From NCBI GenBank assembly GCA_047495785.1, contig JBLDXI010000045.1, positions 1 to 64,000 on the forward strand: a DNA stretch of 64,000 bases, given 5' to 3'. Positions within the stretch are counted from its first letter, which is position 1, and each line of letters starts with the position of its first letter. The notes under the pieces were generated by a model. That model did no database searches. It had not been told where the DNA came from and saw only the letters and a list, made by a program, of their open reading frames with translations. The DNA comes from Lepidodermella squamata (lineage: Eukaryota > Gastrotricha). The position numbers and the translations under genes are program-made. Of this stretch, positions 44,983 through 56,552 are shown piece by piece.

Positions 44983-47900
44983 ATGGACGAGAAAGATTAT
45001 GCTTTAATACCTATCGGCACGGAAGTTAGTGCCAAGTTCAAGGGCGCATTTTGTGAAGCAAAAATCGGCAAAATAAGCAAATGCATCAAATGCAGGGTAT
45101 GCTTGAAATTTCTATACAAATATCCATTATTTCCATAATTTGTCTTTGCAGGTTGTTTTTGAAGGAGAACAAGCCTCTAGTGTTGTTTTCGACGAAAATA
45201 TTAAAGGCTCGTTGAAAGTTGGTGAGAAAGTTGAAGCTAGAATTTCACCGACGAAACCATTCCGTAAAGCTACGGTGACCAAAGTTGTCGATGATACTAT
45301 TTACACCGTTGGTATGTGCCCTTGATCTGCCTTGGTAGGAATATATAAACCACACTGTTTATTTTGTTTCAGTCTTCAATGACGGCGATGAAAAGTCTTT
45401 GAAACGGAATCAGCTGTGCATCAAAGGCGACAAGCATTTTACTGATAGTCAAGTACGCCTTTATTTTTATATGGTTAACGGTTTTAATTTTGTATTTTAT
45501 TCAAGTCTTTGGATTCCATGCCGCTCGTCCATCCTGAGGAATTTGGATCTCCGGTTGTCAACAGCAAAGAAGCGAAAAAAGACGAATTCGCCATCGGGCA
45601 GGTTGTCTGTGTTGAAGTCGAGCTGAAAAACAGTGGCCAAACCGTACTAGCACCATGCTTAATAGTCACCTCAGATACTCAGGGTCGCCAGCCAAAACGC
45701 GACCAATTGATGATACGCTCTTTCTTGGACAACAAATTGTAATTTATTTTGGTTTTCAATTTCTATTCATCGCTTTATTTTCTTATAGCATGACCGTTTC
45801 GCGAAAAGAGGTTAAACCTTACAAGCCAGGTGATTCCCAATCGGTTGACAACAACAGTTCTCAGAGCTCTGACGACAGCGATAGAAAACGTTCTGGTGCT
45901 AAATCGGCTGATAAGAAGGAAGAGCAGCCGAAAGCTGTCGTCAAAGCGTTTGAAAAGGCGGCAGCTTATTGGGAAAGCGACGCATTGCCCGACTCGTGGA
46001 ATCGCAGCCAGCTGTTGGAGGAAGACGATGCACCTCCTTCTTCAGCGAAGAAAGGCAGTAAGAACGAGAAAGACGAGAGTGAGGACGAAGAATCTTCTAG
46101 TTCGTTGAGCTCTTTTGAAAGTTCGGACGAGGATGGCCAGCCCAGCGAAGAACGTGATCGATTTGTTGCTCAGCTTTACCGGTAAATTTATGATTTCATT
46201 TACGGATATATACTTACACTTATTAGTCCGATAAAGGGTTTCGGCGTAAATTTCCACGAGCATTTTTGCAAATTCGGTAACAGGATGAGAACGAATTTTG
46301 TTGCACTAATTTCTTGAAATTTCCAGAAAAATTATGCTTTTTTCACGGAATCTTTTTTCGAAGCCAGAAGCGTAAAAATATTGTTCCGGTTTATTTACGG
46401 GCTTATTTATGAGTTCTTTTTTCGGGAAAGCAATGAATTCAATATACAGAGAATCCCATGAGTAAAAACCAAAGTAAAACGTGGGAAAATGTATATTCAA
46501 AATGAGAGATTGAGTCCTACCTCATCGCCGAAAAAAACTCGAAAAATTCGAAAGTAGCTATTGAATTTGTCAAAAAGAATAAGAAAATCCTGAGAAATTC
46601 GTTTCAACCGAGCCAATAACCCATAATTGCTGAAAAATTGTCATCGAATTTTTACGAAATAATTTTGATTTATTTTTTATGAAATCACCGATATTGAATG
46701 AGAAATGTCCTTCTTACGTTGATCACTTTGAAAAATTGTCAATTTGTCCCCATATAAATGGTTGTACGACTTATGCGACACGAGGAATTTCAAACCTCTG
46801 GAAAATCGCGGCTTAATTGATATATAAATGGCTCGTTTTTCAATAAATTGAATTGAAATTGAATTTTTATAATTTTCAAAATTATTTCGTGGTTAAAATG
46901 GCGTAATGGTTGTCATAATATATGCTCATAATTAACGTACTTTTCGCTGAAAATGAACGATCATTCTCCATGTTTTATTTAGGTTCATGGACGAGCGAGG
47001 CACTCCGTTGAATAAAGCTCCGAGTTTGGCGAACAAAGATCTAGATTTATACCGGTTGTACACCCTTGTGCAGCATTGCGGCGGTTTCAACCGCGTCAAC
47101 CGTCGCGACAAGTGGCTTTCGATCTACAAGCGTATGCACATTCCGCAAGCGGCAACTGCCCGGGCTCAAATCATCCGCGCGTACAAAAAGTAAGTCGGCA
47201 TTTCATGACCTTTGCACTTGACTTGTTACCTGTAATTCGCGTGGTCGATTGCGCTTTGCTATTCGTAATAGAAGTGACATTGCAAGCTTACAAAGTTAAG
47301 GCGGATACTATAAGTTTACTCGAGTGTGATTTAGACCCCTTGCTATGAGGAAGAGTCTTGCTTTTTCAATTGCGTAACACTTTTAACAAGGCACGCGATT
47401 GCGGCATGCTCTTCAACCACATTTTTTTGGCACGAGTTCGTCCATCAAATCGAGCCTATATTGGCATCGAAGCGACGAAAATGCGGCTCGCGTCCAACAA
47501 CGCCGGCGAGCACGTGGCGAACTGAGTGCTTGTGTGTGTCTTTGTTTTATGACTGCCTCTTAATGATGGTGTGGGTATCTGTTGAGAGACTACGCTGATG
47601 ATTGACGTTTTTTATAACTGCATGAGGTGTAGTGCATCCCAATCGTTTAATTTTAGCGACGACAGAAAAAAATTAGTTGTCATCAATAAAACATAAGTAA
47701 TCGAACTACTGAAGCGCGATCTCTATATTTAAGGTAGTTTTCATGGCAAAATTTCACATTTTATTTTTGGCGTGACATAAATCGGCATAAACAAAAAACA
47801 TTTTTTTGTTAACGCTGAGAAATTTCTGGTACGACCAGATTGCTTCATGGATATAGAACACTAAAATAGGGTTAAAAATGGGTGAATATAGAATAAGGAA

Positions 47901-50315
47901 AGCAAAAAACAAACTCTAAAACCTTTGATGTTTATGGATATCTGCGAGTTTTTTGTTATTTTTATCGCGTTCTGATCCTTCGCATTATGAGTGCACGCGT
48001 GAACTAAATACGCAAGTCTATGAATTAAGTAGCTACGCGCAGCTTATTTTGAATCCTTCGCTCGTAGTTGTTCGTAGTTGCCTAATTTTTCGATGGATCA
48101 TAGTTTTACCTGAATTGCTAAATTTTTGGTCTACTATCCGCAGGTATTTGCAACCATTTGAGGAATTTTACCGCAAACTGGGCAGCACGATGGGTACCGT
48201 GGACGTGTGGGGCCGCACGCGTCACGCTTCACGTGGTGCATTCATGTCGACACGCGAGAAATCTCAAGCGCCGCCATCGCAGCCGCGAACCGACTCACGG
48301 CTGAACGGTTCCAGCGCAGCCCCGACTCCGACCTCAGCGTCCGCCCTACCCAAGCAGACGCCCCTAACCACTCAGCCACCTAACAAATCGCCCTCGTCGC
48401 AACAACTCGCCTCAGAGAAACCTTCTGCGACGGCGTCAACACCCCTCGGCGCCGGTTCTTCTCTTCTCTCCAGCCGCCGGTCATCAGCTATGGGTGAATC
48501 CGACTCAGGGGTGTCGGAGAAAATCACACCCGGCGCTGGTGTCAACAAACCTCAAAACAAGGACAGTGCTAGTCGGAAGGCAACAAGCCGTGAATCTCAG
48601 TCGAAAGACGAATCAGAGCTGCCGGAGAAGCGGAGAAGATCTGGAAGGGCGGGGCGGGGTCGGCCGCGAAACGGCCCGCCGAGCCACCGTGGCGCTGGCG
48701 ATTCCGAGGAAGAAGGTGAAATTTCAGACGACGACGCTAGTTCACAATCGGGCGACGACGCATCAGCCGCGTCGTCTACCAACGACTTCGGCAACTCTCT
48801 CATACCATCGGTTGCAGCAGCAGCCGGAATCGTACCTGGTAGCAACGCCCCGCTACCTCTCGACACTTGGGTCAAGGTGAAATGCGGCCGCGGTTCGGTG
48901 ACGATGTGTTACGAAGGCAAAATCACGAATAAGAAGCGGGAGGCTGACAATGAATACCGGTACCACATTCATTACAAAGGTTGGAATTCTCGCTACGACG
49001 AGTGGATCGTTGCTGGCCGCATCAGTGAGATCATAAAAATCGGCGATGAATCATCGACGCAGGAGCCGAGTTCTGTTAACCTCGTCAGTTCTCGGGCGAG
49101 TTCCGTCCCGAATTCCGTCGTCAGTGCTTCCGAATCTGATCTGGCTGGCTCTAATGATGAAAAACCGGTTGTCGAAACTGTTGTACCTGTTGTTGCTGTG
49201 AAAAAGGAGGAAGAATCGCCGGAGAAGGACGATAAGGCTAGCACGGCTAGTGGGCCGATTTCTGCTTCACCTGAGAATAAAGACACGACTGAAGTGTCTT
49301 CAATTTCGAAAGAAATCAAGCCTATCGCGACCTCAGCGCCGAATGTCCCCCGGAAACGAAAAGCTGAAGAGCAGCCGAGCCAGGCTACCGCGAAACCACA
49401 ACAAGTTCCTAGTGAGAAAAACGGCTCGACTGAGAAACAAAACGGCAAGGAGAAAGAAAAGGAAAAGGAAAAAGAAAAAGAGAAAGACAAGGAGAAGGAG
49501 AAGGAGAGGGAAAAGGAAAAAGAAAAGGAGAAGGAAAGGGAAAAGGAAAAGGAGAAGGAAGTTGTCGAAGCTATCGTTCCTGAAAAGCAAGCAAAAAGTG
49601 AGTTGTGATTTGTGAAGGCTAACTTTATTTCTAAGCCTTAATATTTTCAGACACTCCGGCTAATGTTACAGCAAGCACTCGCTCGACGAGAAGTAAGCAA
49701 GGCGACGACTTACCACCCCCTACCTCTGCAACCTCAAACGGCGTGACGCGCGGTCCTGGCGGGCGGCGGGGTGGTTATCGGGGTCACAGCCTGAAAGGAA
49801 TTCCCAAGGAAGAGCTTGCCACAACCGATACAAATTGTGAAAATGACAAGGGAAAGCTTACGAATCAACAGCTCAGTGCAGTCGCTGCTGCGATTGCTGC
49901 TTCTAAATCGCCTTCCAAAGTTGCAGCCGAACATCGTCGCTTGAATCGGCCAAATAAATTCAACTTCCATTTCGGTTAGTTCACTCGTCGTTTGCTTCAT
50001 CTCATTTTTTTACTTGAATCTTTCTTACCAGATGATATTGATAAATGTGCAAATCGCGAGGAGCGGGTTGCATTTGTCATGAGTAAAATCACTGAAATTC
50101 GTAATCTCTACGGTGATCTCAAAGCCAAAGTCGTCGATATAGACAAGAAGCGAAGGCTTTACAAAGCCTACTTGTCCTCTAACAAAAATCCACACAACTC
50201 TTCGGTCGCCGCTTCGACGAGCGTGAAGCAGCAAAATCAGAGCGGTGGGGACATGGCGCTGGGCCAGGTGACGATCGCCTCAGACACTAGCACCGCTGCC
50301 GTTACAAGGCCATAA
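44983..50315 (+). CDS. ARID4: ARID4 (RBBP1) chromatin protein
   Basis: Nine exons: 44983-45096, 45152-45311, 45373-45452, 45506-45738, 45789-46181, 46983-47189, 48144-49597, 49651-49974 and 50032-50315. All phases agree (1,082 residues). In order: an N-terminal Tudor domain (about 1-110), the RBB1NT region, an acidic/Ser stretch, the ARID (about 320-425, with LYTLVQHCGGFNRVNRRDKW), a Ser/Pro-rich linker, a chromo barrel (about 636-690, with YHIHYKGWNSRYDEWI), a 39-residue Lys/Glu run, and a conserved C-terminal helix (DDIDKCANREERVAFV). ARID4A/B bind RB and the SIN3-HDAC complex. The protein is slightly shorter than vertebrate ARID4A (about 1,250). Introns 5 and 6 (801 and 954 bp) are unusually long for this locus. 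The gene follows the ING gene by 210 bp on the same strand. Confidence 0.93.
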
Positions 50316-51212
50316 TTCTGTTTTTCTAATGTGATGTGTCGTTTCATTTCTTTTTATCCCCGTTCACTTTCGTGCAACGATAAAATTCATGATGATAAAT
50401 ATTCATTGTAAATTTAAAAATGAAGATGGCCATGTTTACTTGTTGTGTTAAACATTCTCAGCAACATTTTATAAAGCCCACGTATATATTTCCAGATGCC
50501 GATTCGAAATGATGCTATATTGCGGAGGAAAATTAAGTGAAAAAATGTCACACCGTTATTACTGCTTGTCAGATGCGAAATGTGCTATTTACCTTTTATC
50601 ATCAAGGCGTGTGAATATTCGAACTGGAGAAAATTGTTCTACTTTTTCCCAATGATGCTATAAATGTGTATTATTCTACTTATTAGCCTGATGTTCTGTT
50701 CTTGTTCTGGCTTCAGCTATTTCTAACTGAAAATTACCGAATAATACTTTGCACTGTACCGAGAGATGTGCTGGTCGTTGCCCTTTTGTACCGATTGTTT
50801 AATTTTGGACGCGTTTTGCTCTCTCTCTCGCTCTCTCATTCTGCCTTTATCTATATTGTTATATGAATATAAGACGACGAAAAAGTGTTTCAAGATTACT
50901 TTAATGGTTATAATGTGAAGTTTGCGGCGCTTTTCGGCTGTACACCGACTCCTTTTCGAATGGAATCGATATCTTTACAGTGGTATTCGAGATGCACACA
51001 TACCCAGTTTGAAAAAATAAATTTACGGCTCATTTGAACGATCGGGACTGATTTATTGCGCAGAAATTAGGTATAAAATGATATAATTATCAGACTTATT
51101 TACTAACTATTCTGAAAAGAAATGAATGAAAATAATCCAACGAAGATAGGAATGATACTCGGGCACAGGTTGCAGTTATTATCCGGTTGATGGCATACGT
51201 AATTTGCCGGTA
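50316..51212. other. 3' flank of ARID4
   Basis: No exon is supported. It contains a CTCTCTC-rich stretch (50819-50838) and an AATAAA at 51016-51021, a possible though distant ARID4 polyadenylation signal. Confidence 0.4.
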
Positions 51213-51786
51213 TTAGCATGGCTTGTAGTACATCAATGAGCTTTGATACTTGCTCGTCGGGTGATGTCTTGGCGGATTCAACAAGACTCCTCGATGGGGG
51301 ACGCAGACCTTCGTCTCCACTCTGGCTCTCTCTTCCACGTTATAGCTATTGAAAACAACCATTTACTTCGAAATCCTCCAAAACAAATTCAAGATATATA
51401 ATTTACCTGAGCTGCTCCTTTTTCTCCCAAAACAGGTTATCATCGTGCTCAAAATGAGGAATGCCGCCAAGTTCAGCATTGGTAACGATGTGATTGCGAT
51501 TTTTCATGTCATTGCGCCAATCCATTACATACAATCGTGGAATCATCGGATGCTGGTGCGAATGAACTGGAACCCTATCAGTTATTTGAATAATTAGAGT
51601 TGAATTCGAAGGGAAATTGAAGACTTACCTCGTGACGTGATGAGAGGGACCTTGTCGGAAATGGTTATTCTCTACATTTTTCCTTGTAGCTTCACCTGGC
51701 AGTTTACAGCAATTGAACTCGCCGTCGGATAGTTTGTTTGAGCAGCATGCGGCTGCGGGGTAGTTTTGATTGCCACAACACGCCAT
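51213..51786 (-). CDS. unrecognised three-exon gene, 152 residues
   Basis: Exons 51786-51629, 51574-51407 and 51345-51213 join in phase across two introns of 54 and 61 bp, with GTAAG/GTAAAT donors and GATAG/AATAG acceptors. No long ORF marks it because each exon is short. The protein starts MACCGNQNYPAAACC, is Cys-rich in the first 30 residues, then has a charged/aromatic core (LYVMDWRNDMKNRNHIV, GGIPHFEHDDNLFWEKK) and ends SSLMYYKPC. There is no signal peptide or membrane segment. The WRND...RN and FW patterns remind me of small ciliary or sperm microtubule-associated proteins, but I cannot name a family. Three mutually phased exons make a real gene likely. It converges with ARID4. Confidence 0.5.
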
Positions 51787-52812
51787 ATATTAATTCAAAT
51801 TTATATAAACTAAAATAGGATAGACTATTTATATAAACTAAATAGGGGCGAATATCTTTCAGGCGAAAAATAGTCATTTCCACTTAGAGATTTGAGATAG
51901 TGAGGGTATTTTGAAGCGAGAGAGCCGGACATGGTAATCAAGGGGATCTTGCACATTGGATCAAAAAACGAAGGACGAATTACGCAAATAAGAACAATAA
52001 ATGAGAACATTTTTTTAAAAGCTAGGTAGTGAGATGTAACAAAAGAATGTGATATAAGTCCGCAGATTTTTCTTGCTTTACCAGCAATATAGTTATAATG
52101 CAACAAGAAAGTTGAATTTTGCCAATGACGACACCAAGGTCTGAAATATTACCGACTTATGATATTTCGATACCGTTTATAGAGAGCTTGGTGTTGGGAT
52201 TTGTTGATCCACTGTGCAAGACTACGCGTTTTCATGGCGTTTTCGTGTTTATAGCCAGCTGTTGCTCTCCACGGAAGGAGAAGACAGAGCTAATGTTTAG
52301 CTTTAAGAGAGATGGATTAGTGGAAAATTTAGTATTAGAGATAGAATGTAACATCCATTGCATACATTGTTTTCAACACAATGCTTGACGACAGAATGCA
52401 AGTTTTCAACCCTACTGACGGGTCAAACTGGGATCAGTGCACATTCAACATGCGTTCCAGGAGATCGAAATGAAATGAATCAAGGTTACAGTCATTGCCA
52501 TCAATATTTTAGCACATTTGTGATTTGTGAGTGCTTATTATGTTATGTTATGATATGATATGCAAAACTAAAAGAGATTTGGCGACTACGTCTTAGCTTG
52601 GCAGCTGATAACCAAGGAAGCTGTCGTCATGACAACCAAATAAAACTATGAAAGAAATTAAAAGCCAAATTCAAACAAATATTAAGATGTATTTGTATTT
52701 TGTGTGTGATGATCTAAAAGCTAGTAAAAACCAGCGCGCATCAGGATTTTTTGAAAAAACCTAGTGGAACTCTCCTTTCTTTAACGATGAAGGTGTCGTT
52801 TTATTCTTGGCG
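51787..52812. other. gap between unrecognised gene and VIPAS39 region
   Basis: ORFs at 51825-52106 (minus) and 52119-52388 (plus) have no recognisable features. Nothing else is supported. Confidence 0.35.
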
Positions 52813-53004
52813 ATGACAGATTTGGAGGATTTGGGAGCAAGTTGGCTACCCACCCCCGATTCTTCCCACTCTAATCGAGATTTGACACCGTTGGATGAGG
52901 TGCCGAACCCCGCTCGAGTTTATCTAAGCCTGATAGATGATAGATGGATAGTTTCCGCGTTTTACTCTCCTCAAAGCGGTGGCTACGCTAAGAGAATGCA
53001 GTAG
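52813..53004 (+). CDS. possible small ORF, 63 residues
   Basis: It starts MTDLEDLGASWLPTPDSSHS and ends GGYAKRMQ, acidic then neutral, with no known domain. It lies 243 bp upstream of VIPAS39 on the same strand. It could be a small protein, an upstream ORF in the VIPAS39 leader, or chance. Confidence 0.3.
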   Translation: MTDLEDLGASWLPTPDSSHSNRDLTPLDEVPNPARVYLSLIDDRWIVSAFYSPQSGGYAKRMQ

Positions 53005-53247
53005 TATTCTTTAATCTAAAAGCCTGTTGCATCTATTTTGCCCTAAGTAGCATTAATTTTTACGCGAAATACGACAATCTGTTCTTTACTTGGTGCCTGT
53101 AATTTTGTCTGAGCAACTCTTTAGCCTCGACATAACGTCGACCTGACCGGATAAATTAATACCTTTTTAAAACTTTTACTTTTGTAGGATCTTATTCTGC
53201 TGCTAATTGAGGAAAAGTAACATTAATCGGAATTAGAGCGCTATATC

Positions 53248-55061
53248 ATGTCCGACGAAGATGACGATTTTGAAATCGAACGAAAAGCAAAAAGAAACTT
53301 CTTTGACGATGGGCCTGCAGAAAGGAAATCGGAAGGCAAGTTATGTCGTAGTTTTCTCGTGCAATGTAATAACTTTTTTATTGGGTTGATAGCGAGAGTT
53401 TCTGGATCGTCTTATACAAGCCTTCCGGTAACTTCAACAGCCGCGAGAAGCTCCGCACCGGCGAAAGATAATTTTACACCAGTGGATGGAATTCGTCCTC
53501 CAGGACAATCGGCTCCGAAAACAACAACCAGCACAGCAGCTGGAAACGGCTCACATCGCGAGAGTTCCCCAGCTTCTCAGCCCGCTCGCCCAGCAGCAAC
53601 TGCCAATCTTACTAGAGACAGTGCTTCCATGCCTACTTTCGGTGGCTTTCCAGTGCCCGCTGACGTTCCAGCGAATCGGCAACTGACAGCTTTAGCTCAA
53701 GCAAAAGCTTCATTAAACAGCGAGCGCAGACAGTCATTAAGCTCAGCTCACCCACCGCCAATTACTAGCGCAAGTGAGGCAGTGAAGATGTTACTATCTG
53801 CATCTGATATCGATCAACGGGAGCAAAGAAGCGGTAATGCTACTGTTTGTCTGGAAAATTTTAGATCTCTGGCATCTAAAAGGAAGCTACTAGGCGCTGC
53901 GATGGGCACCCATGATGGCAATATTATTTTGACTGTTCTGCGATTTCTGAAAAATACGCTTGACTTTGAATTATTCGTCCCTATGATTCAATCTGACCCC
54001 GACGCCGCAAGGCAATACCTTAATTATTTGAAGCAATCAAACAATCAATTTGAATACGAGCAAGTATGCAAGCGCTTGGAAGTTGTTGACCCATCAACCT
54101 TGGAAAAGGAAAATATTGATGGAGCTACAAAACTGGCGCTTGAAATCAAGCAGAAATCAGTCTTGGATAGATATCTCGCTGTCGTTAGTTCAGATTCTTA
54201 TGAGAGGAGGAAAGACGCTCTCTACAAGTTTGCTAGTTCCGAAGCGGGAAACTCACAGTTGCTGGCTGATTATGCCAAGAAATCAGCTATCCTGTTAGAA
54301 GTTCAGCTTAAGCTCGATGTAAGCTAATTTTTCGCTTATTGTGGATATTATTTACCTTCTATCTTAACAGGCCGTCGAAGCCATTGAATCCAAGAGCCAA
54401 AGTTTTGTTTACTCCGAATTTCCACTTACTGGTCTAATTGCTGGTAAAACATTGGGCGAAACATTGCGCCATTGTGCTATCTACCACCTGTCTATGGACC
54501 CGAATGTTTGCCCGAGCTGTGAGAAGAAGGAACTGCCAATTCATCTTAATTCGGCTTGTCTTAAAAAAGCTTTCAACGTATCGGACAAAGTCTTCCAAAT
54601 GTCTGTGACTCGAGCTCTGACATTGAGCCGTCGTTACGAATTGATCGATAAGGTTCTTGCTCCGAAAGGAATGGCCAGCTTGTTTTCTAGTAGCAAAAAG
54701 GTTAAACCAGCGGTTGCGCCCGATCGCGTCATTGATGTTATTATGCATACGATGAAACAATGCAATCGACTGGGCATGTCATTGCCCTCAAACATCCGTG
54801 CTTATTTTTCCCATATTGAAGACCCTGATACTATGGAAGCTGTTGCCAGGGAACACCAGCTTTACGACATCGTCACTGAGGTGCGAATTTTACTTATTTG
54901 ATGAGAAGTCAAACTATTGTTGACCATTATTCTAGGTTTATTGCCAAAGAAGAGATCGTCAACGTTTGGTGCAATTCATACCATATATTCCAAGCACCCA
55001 CTCTGAACGAGAGCGAGCTGAGTATAGACTCCGCGATCCGTCAATTAAATGGAAAAATTAA
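53248..55061 (+). CDS. VIPAS39: VIPAS39/SPE-39, VPS33B-interacting trafficking protein
   Basis: Coding blocks 53248-54318, 54371-54880 and 54936-55061. The last exon is read in the frame ending SIKWKN, the conserved C-terminus (human QIRWKN), not in the frame with the longest ORF. Landmarks: an acidic N-terminus (DEDDDFEIER), a disordered Ser/Pro region, then the conserved helical part beginning ENFRSLASKRKLLG and THDGNIILTVLRFLKNTLD, matching human VIPAS39. With VPS33B it forms the CHEVI complex in endosome-lysosome trafficking. Within the first block, 53336-53392 has GC...AG ends, is 57 bp and is in frame; it encodes an odd Cys/Phe-rich insert, so it is probably an intron, giving about 549 residues rather than 568. 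Confidence 0.9.
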
Positions 55062-55237
55062 AACTTACCCGATTGTTGAATTCCGCCGCGATGATTATTG
55101 TTAATTTATTCGAATAATGGCAAGGCCAATTTTCCTTCAGTATAACTTTATTTTGCTAATGTAAAAACTTTCTGTTCTTGAATTCCAGCTGTTTTACTTC
55201 AAATGCAATTGCTTAGCCATAAATGGTGCAATAGGAA

Positions 55238-55243
55238 AATAAA
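55238..55243 (+). terminator. polyadenylation signal of VIPAS39
   Basis: AATAAA, 177 bp after the stop codon. Confidence 0.5.
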
Positions 55244-55513
55244 ATGATTGCGGCTCTTGTATTCAACTCATTTTTGAAACGCCATATATTTATTTCGTTT
55301 GGAATTCGAATAGGAGAAACTGTGTATGTATAAACTTTGAAATTTGAATCAGGTAGGTAACAAACATAAACAACAATGTCGTATGCCAGGAAATATCAAA
55401 TAAGCCAGCGTGAGATATCAGCAAATAAGTTTTTAGATTTGTTTGTCAAAATACTGTCAGAACACCGGTTCCATTTTAGCCATCATAATAGCTTTTTGTA
55501 TGAGCACCCATGA

Positions 55514-56552
55514 TCATATACCGCATGGAGCGCAAGGCCTGAAATTTAAATAATTGGCTATAGATTTCAACAAAAATAGAATCGAGAGCTATACCTGTAT
55601 CCAACGAAGTCGTCAAGAGTTTCATATTCACTCAAATCACGATGGTGAATGCGGAGGGCGAATGAGTGATGAATCGGGCGATTGCGACGCCAAACTGGAT
55701 GTTCAGGACAAATAGAAGCCATTACCTGAATTACATAATTGTTGTTTTGCAATAGTTATTAAGAAAAAGTAGGTAAGCAGCGCACCGCCTCGCACGAACG
55801 GCGACTGACCAAAGCACGAAAATTCATTCTCTTCCAAATACGCTCACGTTCGCGCAGGAAACCTCCGCGCAACTGCCGCCATCTGCGGCCCAGAGCCAGG
55901 GGTAGAATATCTAAAACGACGTCTACATGAAAACCATGTCAAAATTTGAAATACGATATAACAGCACCTTCTTTCCAAGTTTCTTCATCCTCTTCCATGT
56001 CATGAGCCAAATACAACAAAGTCAGAAAGTTTCTTGGTGTGTATTCCTCGATTCCCATTGCAGCTCGTTTGAAATAAAGAAACACCATGGCGATCAGGTA
56101 CTAGCAGAAGAATTAAACATAATGAAAATAAACATCAAGCCAAAAATTGAAACCTTGTCTGCCAGCTTGCAACAACGATCAAACCTGAACAACGATACCA
56201 TTGTTTCATTCGAAATCAGCGAGACAAATGCGCTCAACTCCAGCTCTTCGACGCTGCTAAAGCGACAGATGTGCAAGTTATGGACGCTCTGACCCTGCAT
56301 TATTCCTAGCCAATCAAAGATGCGTTCGAACTGTGCAAGAGGGCCATCTAAACTTGAGCTGCGAGTTGTTGAGTCGTAGTTTCGATTTAAATCACGACAA
56401 GGTATTTGAGCTGCAAACATCTTTGATTCCTGAGGCACTTTGAAGACTTTATGACTAATGGCAAATAATGGAGCCTCTAAAAAAATAATTTAGTTTCTGT
56501 TATATTCTCGTTAACTCCAGTCAGAAACTCCACTGGTTAAATCTCCAACCAT
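55514..56552 (-). CDS. SPDYA: Speedy/RINGO-family CDK activator
   Basis: Predicted exons 56552-56516, 56476-56154, 56100-55968, 55922-55786, 55725-55595 and 55538-55514 are phase-consistent (261 residues). The Speedy/RINGO box is unmistakable: FDRCCKLADKYLIAMVFLYFKRA, then FLTLLYLAHDMEEDEE, LGRRWRQLRGGFLRERERIW and NFRALVSRRSCEAVMA followed by RPIHHS. These match vertebrate SPDYA segment by segment. It binds and activates CDK1/CDK2 without a cyclin, mainly in meiosis. The last exon adds only eight codons, and the first exon (12 codons) is the least certain part. Single-exon ORFs hide the gene because each exon is short. It is convergent with VIPAS39. Confidence 0.9.

Noticed and set aside
51825-52106. 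93-codon minus-strand ORF
   Set aside because: A hydrophobic stretch only; no other evidence of a gene.
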